Source of the DNA: Fibrobacter sp.
GTDB lineage: Bacteria > Fibrobacterota > Fibrobacteria > Fibrobacterales > Fibrobacteraceae
Direction: 5' to 3'
NCBI GenBank assembly: GCA_017526585.1
Contig: JAFXRC010000067.1
Span: 1 to 64,000 of the forward strand
Length of the DNA: 64,000 bases
The notes below the pieces were generated by a model that was not told where the DNA came from, ran no database searches, and saw only the letters and a program-made list of their open reading frames with translations. Positions 18,145 to 26,868 of the stretch are shown piece after piece. The position numbers and the translations under genes are program-made. Each line of letters begins with the position of its first letter. Positions within the stretch are counted from its first letter, which is position 1.

Positions 18145-19677
18145 TTACTTCACCTGGACCTGCATGGTCTTGCCCTGGCACTTGGCGATGTAGACGCCCT
18201 GGCGGACTCCCTGCAGCTGCATGGTGGTCGCTTCGGTAGTTTCGCTACCGGCGGTGCGGACCAGGTTTCCCTTCAGGTCAAAGAGCTTGATTGTGCCCTT
18301 GCCCTGGAGCGTATTCCCTTCGCGGCGGAATTTGAAGCTTGCATGAACGGATAGGTTGAGGGATTCCGGCCAGCCGCATTCAGGAATCATGGCGTCGCAC
18401 TGTGCCGAGCCTCCCGAGATGAAGTCTTCCACGTGGGTGACACCCGTGTTTACATAGTCGCCAAGTCCGTAGGCGCTGCGGAGAGCATTGATGACTTCGG
18501 TGTCGATGACCTTTCCGACCGGTTCCGATTGACGGCGGATGTAGGCCATGTTGTCGTATTCGGAATTGCTCTCGTTACCCATGTCCCAGAGGATCGGCGT
18601 AAGCCCGTACTGCTTTGCTGCAGAAACGACATCCTTGTGCCACTGCACGCGGCCTTGCTTGTGGAGGTTCAAGTCAGAGCCGTTCAATTCCGGGCTGCGG
18701 ACGTTGGCGCCGAATTCACCGACGATGACCGGGTAGCCCTTGTCCACGTAGTTCGACTTCATCTTGGCGAACTGTTCCTGCGGGTGGATGATGCTTCCGA
18801 GCTTGGTATCGACAGAACCTGCCCAGGCGTTGTAACCCGCGTTGCGCTTGGGCTCGCTAGCCTTGGTGTAATCGCCGTAGTAGTACTGTGGCTGAATGGG
18901 CTCGCTTGCGCCCCAGTCCTGTTCCCCTGTCATGAGCGTGTACTGGTACGGGTCATAGTAGTGCACTTCGAACATCAGACGACCTTCGACCTTGTCCTTC
19001 GGGAAGGTGGTCACCGGGGCGTTTGTCACGGACTTGTCGATGTCGGTGTTGAGCCCCTGAATAATCAAGGTGCGGGTTTCGTTGTTCCCGCCGGTGGCGC
19101 GCACTGCGTCGATGAACGTCTGGTAGTAGTGCATCAGCGTGTTCACGTGCTGCTGTGTCCAGGTGTTTATGTTCGGGCCGGGTTCGTTCGCGCCTGCAAA
19201 CATTAGGCGCTCGTTGTAGTTCTTGAACTTGTTCGCAATCTGCGTCCAGTAGTTCTTCATCTTGGTGTCGATTCCGTTGTCCACGCTCGTGCCGATGTTG
19301 CTCTGGAACCAGCCGCCTTCACCTTCGTGGTGGATGTTCAAAATGGTGTAGAGGCCGGCGCGCATGGCTGAGTCGACCACGGCTTTCACGGAGTCGAGCC
19401 AAGTTTCGGTGATGACTCCACCGGGAGCATGGCTGTCCCAGGCGCAGGGAATGCGGACCGTGTTGAAGCCGGCAGCTTTGATGGAATCCATCAGGGCCTG
19501 CGTCGGGAAGGGGTTGCCCCAACCGGTCGGGTCGTTGGGCACTTCCATCGAGTTGCCGATGTTGAAACCCATGCCCATGTTGGCCTGGACTTCCTTAGCG
19601 GTGGGGAGGGTGGCTGCTGTCGCGGAAAGGGCTCCTGCGAGAGCGAAGAATGCGGCTTTGGCAAGAATATGCTTCAT
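18145..19677 (-). CDS. Secreted GH5-family cellulase with C-terminal sorting-like domain
   Basis: Second extracellular GH5 enzyme, 510 residues. Signal peptide MKHILAKAAFFALAGALSATAA, catalytic domain about 25-425 with NIGNSMEVPNDPTGWGNPFPT, VRIPCAWDSHAPGG, acid/base Glu165 in GANEPG and nucleophile Glu321 in VIVGEFG. The catalytic domain is clearly paralogous to that at 15767. It lacks the accessory module and passes via a short Cys-containing linker (AQCDAMIPECGWPESL) to a C-terminal domain with IKLFDLKGNLVRTAG and GVYIAKCQGKTMQVQVK, typical of type IX secretion sorting domains. The start is ATG 19677 with AAAGGA upstream; an in-frame extension to 19755 has no signal-peptide logic. Probably a tandem duplication followed by module gain or loss. 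Confidence 0.93.
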   Translation of the reverse strand: MKHILAKAAFFALAGALSATAATLPTAKEVQANMGMGFNIGNSMEVPNDPTGWGNPFPTQALMDSIKAAGFNTVRIPCAWDSHAPGGVITETWLDSVKAVVDSAMRAGLYTILNIHHEGEGGWFQSNIGTSVDNGIDTKMKNYWTQIANKFKNYNERLMFAGANEPGPNINTWTQQHVNTLMHYYQTFIDAVRATGGNNETRTLIIQGLNTDIDKSVTNAPVTTFPKDKVEGRLMFEVHYYDPYQYTLMTGEQDWGASEPIQPQYYYGDYTKASEPKRNAGYNAWAGSVDTKLGSIIHPQEQFAKMKSNYVDKGYPVIVGEFGANVRSPELNGSDLNLHKQGRVQWHKDVVSAAKQYGLTPILWDMGNESNSEYDNMAYIRRQSEPVGKVIDTEVINALRSAYGLGDYVNTGVTHVEDFISGGSAQCDAMIPECGWPESLNLSVHASFKFRREGNTLQGKGTIKLFDLKGNLVRTAGSETTEATTMQLQGVRQGVYIAKCQGKTMQVQVK

Positions 19678-19871
19678 TTTCGGTCCTTTTTTCCTGATTC
19701 TCCTATAATTTATATTGAAAGGCTGCAGAAAAGACTGATAAAATGTCAAATCCAAAAAAAATTATTGAATGATTTACAACACTGAATTATTCCAAATTGG
19801 ACGATAAATTTGTTGCAACGAATTGCGGATTTTGAGCTATTTTTAAGAAGAACTATTATTGGTATGCAGCC

Positions 19872-20124
19872 ATGAACCGCTTAATTTTTTGTAACCGTAT
19901 TTTTACTTTCTGCGCTGCCGGCGTTCTCGACCCATGTCGCCATTCTCGAAACGACCGCGGCTAAGGATGTCATTACGCTTGAAGAAAAACCGTACTTGAC
20001 AGATGTGCTGCGTTCCGAGGCTGTGAAGGCGTTGCCGGCTGAGCAGAATTACACTATCATGACCCGCGAAAACATCTCCATGATGCTTCCGCCTGAGAAC
20101 AACTGTAGAAAAAGATGCCTATGA
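19872..20124 (+). pseudogene. Frameshifted remnant of a secreted Fibrobacter-type protein
   Basis: ATG 19872 opens MNRLIF, then the frame breaks in a run of six Ts (19885-19890). Removing one base restores a full signal peptide, MNRLIFVTVFLLSALPAFS, running into THVAILETTAAKDVITLEEKPYLTDVLRSEAVKALPAEQNYTIMTRENISMMLPP before the stop at 20122. The sequence reads as the N-terminal ~80 residues of a larger exported protein; I infer loss of the rest by deletion. I do not know its function. Confidence 0.7.
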
Positions 20125-20362
20125 TTATGATAAGAATAAGCCATGGTCTGCAGGTAAGGATGGAGATTGCAAGTGGGGTGCTGTAAATACTACAACATGT
20201 TATATATTTGACGATAGCTTATGGCGTGTAGACAAGAATAAGTTTGATTGTACTTTGGGTGTCGCATGTACTGTGCATCGGCAGGATACGATAGTATTTG
20301 CTGAAAAAGGGAAAACATATAAGTGCGATTCAAAAAAATGGCAGCTTACAACAGTCGAATGA
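20102..20362 (+). pseudogene. C-terminal fragment of a second, unrelated secreted protein
   Basis: In a different frame from the fragment just upstream, codons from 20102 give TVEKDAYDYDKNKPWSAGKDGDCKWGAVNTTTCYIFDDSLWRVDKNKFDCTLGVACTVHRQDTIVFAEKGKTYKCDSKKWQLTTVE and a stop. The W/C/DKN-rich pattern repeats about every 30-40 residues and resembles cell-surface repeat modules of Fibrobacter lipoproteins (impression, not a match). There is no start codon; the junction with the first fragment near 20100 looks like a deletion joining two genes. AT content is higher than in neighbouring genes. Confidence 0.55.
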
Positions 20363-20497
20363 AAAAGGTACAAGTGGTTAGATTTAAAGTTTATGATAAA
20401 TAACGGCACCGCCGAAATCAAGACCTATTCAGATACATTGCTTGTGGTTGATGAATAGGATTTGTAAAGAGACTAGGAAAAAAATCATAATAAAATT

Positions 20498-20522
20498 GCC
20501 CGCAGATTTATTATCTGTGGGC
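20498..20522 (-). terminator. Terminator after the broken Rpn-type gene
   Basis: GCCCGCAGAT / ATCTGTGGGC stem (10 bp, one G-T pair) with loop TTATT. On the minus strand it is followed by AATTTTATTATGATTTTTTT. Confidence 0.65.
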
Positions 20523-20544
20523 GTTAATTGTTTGTATAAAGGGA

Positions 20545-21552
20545 CTATTTCTTGAGAGCGTCGAGCCTAGCCTTGGCTTCGGCAATTTTTTCTGGCGGAA
20601 AGCCCATGTCTTGCAACACACTGATTGCATCGTCGTGACCTTTGGTCTCGCCCTTAGCTTCGCCTTTTTCTTCAGCTTCAGCAATCTGCTTACGGAAATA
20701 GTCTCCGGCACTTTCAAAGCCGTACTTTTGTCCAATGCTTACGAATGCCATGTCTAGCTCCTTGAAAATGTCCTTGCCGAGGTACTCTGCTAAATATATA
20801 TTTATTTTCTGCCAAAGGCAAGACGCCTCGTCGCGGGGCAGTTTCCGCAATTTTTCGTTGAATTGCGGGAGAATCTCAAGCAACTTGTCCTTATTGTACG
20901 CGTAGTTGTGCTTCGCACAATCCGCAGAGGCTCGGTCATTCGGTTTTGAACAAGTTCAAATCGTGCGACACTCGCCCTTGGCGGCTTTCATTGCAATAAT
21001 CCCCATACCGGTAGCGATATCTTCGCAAGCGAGACAATCGCTGTCGGGAATATCTGCCATGTTCACAAAGGCATGCATGAACGGCAGCATTGAAGGCTGA
21101 TAATCTTCTGGGTAACCTTCTACCAGTTTCTTGAACGGATCCCAATTTGTGCGTCCGTTGTAGAAAATGATTGCCATTGTCGGAATAAGGTCATATCCGC
21201 GTTGCTCACCATGCATTTTCATTAAGGCGCTTACATATTTTGCAACTTGGTTGAGCGTGTCAGGATCGTTGCCGGACTTGTGCTCCAGTACAATCCCCAC
21301 AAGCACCGGTGCTCCGGACATGACGCTTACGCGGAACGCCAAGTCTCCTTCGCCGGTATCGCCGACATTGGAGTACGAATCGGGAATGCGCACGAGTGTA
21401 TCGAGATTCACCGTCGAGAGAAACCTGTCAACCTTCGCGTTGACTTTGCCGGAAAGCTCCAGCAGAGTCTTTGCGTGATTAGTATCGGCAAACAGCCACC
21501 GAAAAAACGGATCGTGCTTACGTTTAATAGTTTTGTTCTTTTCTTCATCCAT
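20545..21552 (-). pseudogene. Rpn-family nuclease/putative transposase interrupted by an in-frame stop
   Basis: Family of PD-(D/E)XK nuclease-type recombination-promoting proteins (YhgA/Rpn, PF04754-like). The N-terminal part (MDEEKNKTIKRKHDPFFRWLFADTNHAKTLLE..., with ...GDLAFRVSV and VLEHKSGND carrying the presumed nuclease Asp, Glu and Lys) ends at a TGA at 20956. The same frame continues without a shift and, after about 25 unusual codons, resumes a typical C-terminal half (LPQFNEKLRKLPRDEASCLWQKINIYLAEYL...SIGQKYGFESAGDYFRKQIAEAEEKGEAKGE) to 20545. So it is a single gene with a nonsense codon inside a short, possibly inserted, segment. Restart at the TTG or AUG codons downstream is conceivable but the product would lack the nuclease core. 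Confidence 0.75.
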
Positions 21553-21771
21553 AGGATGTTCCTTTCTCTGTAGAGAAAAATGGTTTAAGACCGAGTTTTC
21601 AAAAAAACTCAGCCGGTTTGCAGCACATCTCGTGCTTTTATTTTAAAGGGAGGGGACTGAATATACAGTCCATCTAAAAAAGCATATAAAAATCATCAGG
21701 TTGAAGAACATTTTGTTCAACAACAACTGACTGGACACAATTTAATAAATTCTATCTGGAAAAACAATGTT

Positions 21772-24639
21772 TTAGTGTGCTTCTAACCAGTTCTCGCCGA
21801 AGCCGACGCTTGCGACAAGGGGGACCTTCAGCTGCATGGCGCCTTCCATCTCGGATTTCACCATCTGGGCCATCGCTTCCACCTGGTCGCGGGGGCATTC
21901 AAATACGAGTTCGTCGTGCACCTGCAGCATCATGCGGAGCGGCAGGTTCTCGGCATTGATTCGCTTCTGGATGCGTATCATCGCAATCTTGATGAGGTCG
22001 GCGGCGGAGCCCTGGACGGGAGTATTCACGGCCATGCGCTCGGCCATCTGCGATTCCATTCGGTCTGAACTGTCGATGCCTGCGATATAGCGGCGGCGGC
22101 CCGAAAGAGTTTCTACGTAGCCGTCGCGGTGGGCGGCCGCCTTGATGTCTTCGATAAACTGCTGTACACCCTGGTACATCCCGAAGTAACCATCGATGAA
22201 GTCCCTTGCCTGCGACATCGGAATTTTCAGGTCACGGGCGAGGCGGAAGGCCGTCATCCCGTAGAGCACGCCGAAATTCACGACTTTTGCATCGCGCCTC
22301 ATGTCGCTCGTGACGGCGTCTAGATCCACCCCGTAAATCGCGGCGGCGGTGCGGGCGTGAATATCGATACCTTCCTTGTAGCTTTCGATGAGCGCTTCGT
22401 CTCCGCTCAAGTGGGCAAGCATTCTGAGTTCAATCTGCGAGTAGTCTACCGCAAGAATTACGTTGTCCTTACTCTGCGGGATAAATGCTGCGCGGATTTT
22501 TTTGCCGAGGTCGCTGCGTACGGGAATGTTCTGCAGGTTCGGATCGCGGCTCGAGAGGCGGCCTGTCGCGGTACCCCACTGGATAAAGCTCGTGTGAATG
22601 CGCTTGGTATCCGGATTCACCAGCGTGGGGAGCACCGAGATGTAGGTGCTCTGCATCTTCTTGAGTTCGCGGTATTCGATGACGGCGAAAACGATCGGAT
22701 GCGGCGCCTTGTAGCTGAGTTCTTCGAGAACCACGGCATCGGTACTGCGCTTCTTGATTTCAGGAAGCCCGAGCGTATCGAAAAGCACGTCGCCCAGCTG
22801 CTTTGGCGAACCGATGTTGAATTCGACGCCCGCCATGTCGCAGATTTCTTTTTCCAGGTTCTCGATGCGGCGGGCGAGTTCCTGTTCCAGCGTCTTGAGT
22901 GCGGGAACATCAATCGCCACACCTACGGATTCCATTTGGTACAGTACCTTCAGCAGCGGCATTTCCTGCTCGAAGAAATACTTCACGTAGTCAAGCTTTT
23001 CAAGTTCGCGGCGGAGCGGTTCCCACAGGCGAAGCGTATAGACCGCATCTTCGGCGCCGTATTCGGTGGCTTCCTTGATGGGCGCGCGGTTGAACGTAAT
23101 CTGGTTTTTGCCGCGTCCGATGAGGTTCTCGATGGGAATCATCTCGTGCTGCAGGCGTTGCATCACCTGGTTGTCGAGCCCGAGGCCAGATTGCCCCGGC
23201 GAAAGCATCCAGGCGGCAATCAGCGTGTCGATGAGGTTCGCGCTGTCGATAACGGATTGCGGAATCTTGAAGGCGCATGCGAGAACGTGCAGGTCGAATT
23301 TCGCGTTGTGGAAAACGAATGCGCGTTTTGAAGCTGTGCCCTCGGTGCCATCATTTTCAGCGACAGGTGCATTGTCGGCGAAAAATTCGCAGAACCATGC
23401 CTTGACTTTGTTGAAGTCGAAGTTGCCGCCCTTGCCTGTCGGCAGCGGGAATCCGATTTCGTCGGAATGTCCAAGCGGAATGTAGTAGCCCTTCGCCACG
23501 TTGCCTTCGCTGTCGGCTGCGGCCAAACAGAGCCCAACCAAGTTGCACTGCATCGGGTCGAGACCATCGGTTTCGGTGTCCACGCCAATGAGCGACGATG
23601 CGGCAAACTCTGCCTTCATCTGCTCGAAAATCTCATCGGAGTCAACACAGATATAAGTCGGCGGCACATCGACCGGGAAGTCTGCGCTCACCACGGCGTC
23701 CCCGTTTGCACCATCGGTGCTTCCCGAGCCATCGGTTTCGCGCACAAAGCCCGTCTTGCTCGGAATGCCTTCCAAAAGGCGCAGCAGACTGTTGATCTCG
23801 TGATCCCTGAACATCTGCGCCAAGGTGTCTACGTGCAGGCCGTTGTATTCAAGCGCATCTAAATTCCCGCTGAAGGCGCGCTTGGTCTGGAGCGTCACCA
23901 GTTCGCGGCTGAGGAATGCCTTTTCGCGGTTGTTCGCCAAATTATCGTGCAAACCCTTCTTGGTAATCTTGTCGAGGTTTGCGTAAAGGTTGTCCATGTC
24001 GCCGTAATCGTTCAGCAACTGGATGGCAGTCTTCGGGCCCACCTTGGGTACACCGGGAACGTTATCGCTTGCGTCGCCCATGAGCGCGAGGTAGTCGCGG
24101 ATTTTCTCCGGTGGGAGCCCGTATTTTTCGAGCACCTGTTCCGGACCGAAGTCAATGCCGTCGGCACCCTTCATCAGGTGGAAAAGGTGAATCTTGTCGC
24201 TTACGATTTGCGACATGTCCTTGTCTTTACTTAAAATCACCACGTGGTCAAAGCCTGCTTCCACGGCGGCCATGGCGGTACTTGCCATCACGTCGTCCGC
24301 CTCATAGCCCGGCTCCGACAAGAGCGGGATTCCGCTCGCTTCAAGACTTTCGCCCAGCAGCGGCATCTGCGCCGCCATCTCTTCGGGCATGGGACCGCGA
24401 TTCGCCTTGTAGTCCGGGTAAAGCTCATGCCTGAATGTCTTCGTATGTGCCACGTCGCGCGCAATCGCAAAATGCGTCGGCTTGTGCTTCGCGAGGATGC
24501 GGAGCACCGCACCCCAGTAGCCGTGCATCATCGAAACCTCTTCGCCCTGGCTGTTTTTCAGCGGGTTCTGCGAATAGGCGTAGAACATGCGGAACGCAAG
24601 TGCGTACGAATCGAGCAAAAGTAAAGTCTTTTCGGCCAT
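21772..24639 (-). CDS. polA: DNA polymerase I
   Basis: Replication and repair polymerase, 955 residues. Residues ~1-300 are the 5'-3' flap nuclease (LLLDSYALAFRMFYA, DVMASTAMAAVEAG, GDASDNVPGVPKVGPKTA). Residues ~345-540 are a 3'-5' exonuclease with an intact proofreading triad (DTETDGLDP, FHNAKFDLHVL, YGAEDAVYTL). Residues ~560-955 are the polymerase with motif A VDYSQIELRMLAHLSG, motif B RRDAKVVNFGVLYGM and motif C QVHDELVFE. Full length, all three activities expected. ATG 24639 is 5 nt downstream of a TATCTTTC box and has no ribosome-binding site. The gene upstream (24657) ends only 17 nt away. Confidence 0.97.
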   Translation of the reverse strand: MAEKTLLLLDSYALAFRMFYAYSQNPLKNSQGEEVSMMHGYWGAVLRILAKHKPTHFAIARDVAHTKTFRHELYPDYKANRGPMPEEMAAQMPLLGESLEASGIPLLSEPGYEADDVMASTAMAAVEAGFDHVVILSKDKDMSQIVSDKIHLFHLMKGADGIDFGPEQVLEKYGLPPEKIRDYLALMGDASDNVPGVPKVGPKTAIQLLNDYGDMDNLYANLDKITKKGLHDNLANNREKAFLSRELVTLQTKRAFSGNLDALEYNGLHVDTLAQMFRDHEINSLLRLLEGIPSKTGFVRETDGSGSTDGANGDAVVSADFPVDVPPTYICVDSDEIFEQMKAEFAASSLIGVDTETDGLDPMQCNLVGLCLAAADSEGNVAKGYYIPLGHSDEIGFPLPTGKGGNFDFNKVKAWFCEFFADNAPVAENDGTEGTASKRAFVFHNAKFDLHVLACAFKIPQSVIDSANLIDTLIAAWMLSPGQSGLGLDNQVMQRLQHEMIPIENLIGRGKNQITFNRAPIKEATEYGAEDAVYTLRLWEPLRRELEKLDYVKYFFEQEMPLLKVLYQMESVGVAIDVPALKTLEQELARRIENLEKEICDMAGVEFNIGSPKQLGDVLFDTLGLPEIKKRSTDAVVLEELSYKAPHPIVFAVIEYRELKKMQSTYISVLPTLVNPDTKRIHTSFIQWGTATGRLSSRDPNLQNIPVRSDLGKKIRAAFIPQSKDNVILAVDYSQIELRMLAHLSGDEALIESYKEGIDIHARTAAAIYGVDLDAVTSDMRRDAKVVNFGVLYGMTAFRLARDLKIPMSQARDFIDGYFGMYQGVQQFIEDIKAAAHRDGYVETLSGRRRYIAGIDSSDRMESQMAERMAVNTPVQGSAADLIKIAMIRIQKRINAENLPLRMMLQVHDELVFECPRDQVEAMAQMVKSEMEGAMQLKVPLVASVGFGENWLEAH

Positions 24640-24644
24640 ATTTT

Positions 24645-24652
24645 GAAAGATA
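24645..24652 (-). promoter_or_regulatory. TATCTTTC promoter box 5 nt from the polA start
   Basis: On the minus strand TTGTTATCTTTCAAAAT leads directly into ATG 24639. The box fits TAnnTTT and sits in the 17-nt gap after the upstream gene, giving polA its own, apparently leaderless, promoter. Confidence 0.5.
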
Positions 24653-24656
24653 ACAA

Positions 24657-25595
24657 TTATTGCGCGGAACTTTCAGTCTGTTGTTTTTCCAGCTTGTCTT
24701 TCAACTCATAAAATTTCGGGAATGTTTCCTTGCATTTTTCGTCTTTAGGCATGGTGGCGTACCAGACGAGTTTGTCATCTTGAACAGAAGCGGAGTAGGT
24801 CCAGATAGAATTTCTACTGCAACCTTTAAGGGCTCTGTAACTCACTGAAATGCCTATTTTCAAGTCCTGTGTTTGGAAATGCCTTGAATTATTACATTTG
24901 TAGGCGCTCTCAATGAAGGCGATGTCTTCAAAACTTCCAAGATGTTTTTCTGCCGCAAAGAACTTTTCTTGTCTCACAATGTAATCATCTATAGAAGCTG
25001 CGGTTGTTTCGTAGCAGTCTTGGATGCTACTGAGTTGGCTTTCGTATGTGTTAATGTCAAAAAATCCGTTGGCAATGTTTTTCGTGGTGCTCGCTAAGAT
25101 GAATATACCATCGACACAGTATACCAGTATGGCTATGACAATCATCCATGTGGCGCCAACATAAGTAAAGCCTTTCTTTTGATGGGTGTATTTTCCGCGA
25201 GCGATTTTCCAGAGGTCAATGCTAGCCAGAATCGTAATGACGATGCTTGCGAGATTCGTGAAAATGTATACCCCTACAGGGAAACTAACGCCGAAGGGAT
25301 TTAGGAATCCTATGAGAAAGTTGAGGGTGAAGCCTCCGAAGACTGCGTATAAAATGCCTCTTAAGGTTCTTCCGCTGATGAAACAATGTACGCCGAAGCC
25401 TCCGAGAATGGCTCCCATCCAAAAGAGTAACGTTCCCTTGTGAGACTTGCTCTTTTCTTCGTCTTCAGGAGTGTCGACCTGATTTATTTCTTGAATAGCT
25501 GTGGGATCCTTTCCGTAATTTGGATTGGGCGCGTCGCACCACAGACACTTTGGCATGTCGTCTTCGTACTTTCTACCGCACTTGGGGCAAATCAT
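24657..25595 (-). CDS. Zinc-ribbon and TM2-domain membrane protein
   Basis: 312-residue inner-membrane protein of unknown role. It opens MICPKCGRKYEDDMPKCLWCD, a four-Cys zinc ribbon (CPxC...CLWC). Residues ~55-140 form a TM2-type domain: KGTLLFWMGAILGGFGVHCFISGR, with the polar-glycine turn between two helices, then IYLY-like helices up to WKIARGKY. A further membrane helix (ATWMIVIAILVYCVDGIFIL) precedes a ~150-residue extracytoplasmic C-terminal domain with paired Cys. AGGAGG is 6 nt before ATG 25595, so the frame extending far upstream is not used. Divergent from the flavoprotein at 25662. Confidence 0.85.
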   Translation of the reverse strand: MICPKCGRKYEDDMPKCLWCDAPNPNYGKDPTAIQEINQVDTPEDEEKSKSHKGTLLFWMGAILGGFGVHCFISGRTLRGILYAVFGGFTLNFLIGFLNPFGVSFPVGVYIFTNLASIVITILASIDLWKIARGKYTHQKKGFTYVGATWMIVIAILVYCVDGIFILASTTKNIANGFFDINTYESQLSSIQDCYETTAASIDDYIVRQEKFFAAEKHLGSFEDIAFIESAYKCNNSRHFQTQDLKIGISVSYRALKGCSRNSIWTYSASVQDDKLVWYATMPKDEKCKETFPKFYELKDKLEKQQTESSAQ

Positions 25596-25661
25596 AATTA
25601 TCCTCCTATGTTTTTCTGCTTTAAATTTATTAAATTCAGCAATAAACAAAAGGATGAATAC

Positions 25662-26819
25662 ATGAAGAACTTTAGCGAAAATATCAAGTATATCGGTGTC
25701 GATGATCGTGACATCGATTTGTTCGAAGGTCAGTATGTGGTGCCCGAGGGCATGGCGTACAATTCGTACGTGATTGTGGACGAAAAGATTGCCGTGACGG
25801 ACACGGTCGATGCGCACAAGGTGGGCGAGTGGCTTGCCAACTTGGAGGCCGCTCTCGCTGGCCGCAAGCCGGACTACCTGGTGATTCATCACTTGGAACC
25901 GGACCATGCCGGTGGCATTGCTGATTTTGTCGCGAAGTACCCGGAAGCAACGCTCGTGGCATCCGCGAAGGCTTTCGCGCTTCTGCCGCAGTTCATGGCG
26001 CTCCCTGAAGCGGTCAAGAAGCAGACCGTGAAGGAAGGTGATACGCTTGCGCTCGGTAGCCATACGCTCCAGTTTATCGGTGCCCCGATGGTGCACTGGC
26101 CCGAAGTGCTGTTCAGCTACGAGCAGAGCGAAAAGGTGCTGTTTGCGGCCGATGCGTTCGGCAAGTTCGGCGTGTACGATGCCGACCCGGATGATTGGGC
26201 GTGCGAAGCCCGCCGCTACTACTTCAATATCGTGGGCAAGTACGGCAACCAGGTGCAGGCGGTTCTCAAGAAGGCGGCTGCACTCGACATCAAGACGATT
26301 TGCCCGCTGCACGGCCCGGTGCTCACCGAAAATCTGGGCTACTACATCGACAAGTACAACACTTGGAGCAGCTACGCTCCCGAAGACAAGGGCGTGCTCG
26401 TGGCGTTCGCCTCGATCTACGGCGGAACCAAGAAGGCCGCGGAATTGCTCGGTGAAAAACTCAAGGCCGCCGGTGTCGAGAAGGTGGTAGTTTCTGACCT
26501 TGCCCGCAGCGACATGGCCGAAGTCATCGAAGACGCCTTCCGCTACGACCGCATGGTGGTGGCTGCTCCTACATATGATGCGGGCCTCTTCCCGGTGATG
26601 GAAGATTTCCTGAACCACCTGAAGGCGAAGAACTACAGCAACCGCAAGGTGGGTGTTGTCGAAAATGGCACGTGGGCTCCGATGGCCGCAAAGAAGATGA
26701 CAGAAATCCTCTCCACGCTCAAGAACGTGACGCTTGCCGAAACGGTAGTGACGGTGAAGTCTACGCTCAGCGCCGAATCCGAAGCTGCGATGGACAAACT
26801 CGTTCAAGAACTTATGTAA
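25662..26819 (+). CDS. A-type flavoprotein (flavodiiron protein, FprA/Rubredoxin:oxygen oxidoreductase family)
   Basis: Cytoplasmic enzyme that reduces O2 (to water) or NO in anaerobes, protecting strict anaerobes such as fibrolytic rumen bacteria. The N-terminal beta-lactamase-fold domain has the diiron ligands His77-x-Glu79-x-Asp81-His82 (HHLEPDHAG), a later MVHWPEV His, the bridging Asp in ADAFGKFG and His in LHGPVL. From about residue 250 a flavodoxin domain starts (VLVAFASIYGGTKKAAELL) with VVAAPTYDAGLFPVMEDFL. 385 residues, normal length, no rubredoxin tail. Start ATG 25662 with AAAGGA upstream. Confidence 0.93.
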   Translation: MKNFSENIKYIGVDDRDIDLFEGQYVVPEGMAYNSYVIVDEKIAVTDTVDAHKVGEWLANLEAALAGRKPDYLVIHHLEPDHAGGIADFVAKYPEATLVASAKAFALLPQFMALPEAVKKQTVKEGDTLALGSHTLQFIGAPMVHWPEVLFSYEQSEKVLFAADAFGKFGVYDADPDDWACEARRYYFNIVGKYGNQVQAVLKKAAALDIKTICPLHGPVLTENLGYYIDKYNTWSSYAPEDKGVLVAFASIYGGTKKAAELLGEKLKAAGVEKVVVSDLARSDMAEVIEDAFRYDRMVVAAPTYDAGLFPVMEDFLNHLKAKNYSNRKVGVVENGTWAPMAAKKMTEILSTLKNVTLAETVVTVKSTLSAESEAAMDKLVQELM

Positions 26820-26824
26820 GAGAG

Positions 26825-26868
26825 TGTCATCCTGAGCGTAGCCCCTATGGGGCGAAGTCGAAGGATCT
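26825..26868. repeat. Palindromic intergenic repeat, TCATCCTGAGCG family, copy 2
   Basis: Same flanks as the copy at 866-906 (GTGTCATCCTGAGCG and AAGTCGAAGGATCT) around a longer core hairpin GCCCC-TAT-GGGGC. It lies between two converging genes, and the TAG stop of nnr is formed by the last bases of the repeat. Confidence 0.78.

Noticed and set aside
20956-21552. The N-terminal half of the Rpn-type gene as an intact short protein
   Set aside because: The downstream half continues in the same frame and is recognisably the same family, so this is one interrupted gene.
24657-26807. A 716-codon minus-strand frame covering the TM2 protein and the flavoprotein's complement
   Set aside because: Only the part from ATG 25595, with an AGGAGG site, looks coding; the rest is the antisense of the flavodiiron gene.
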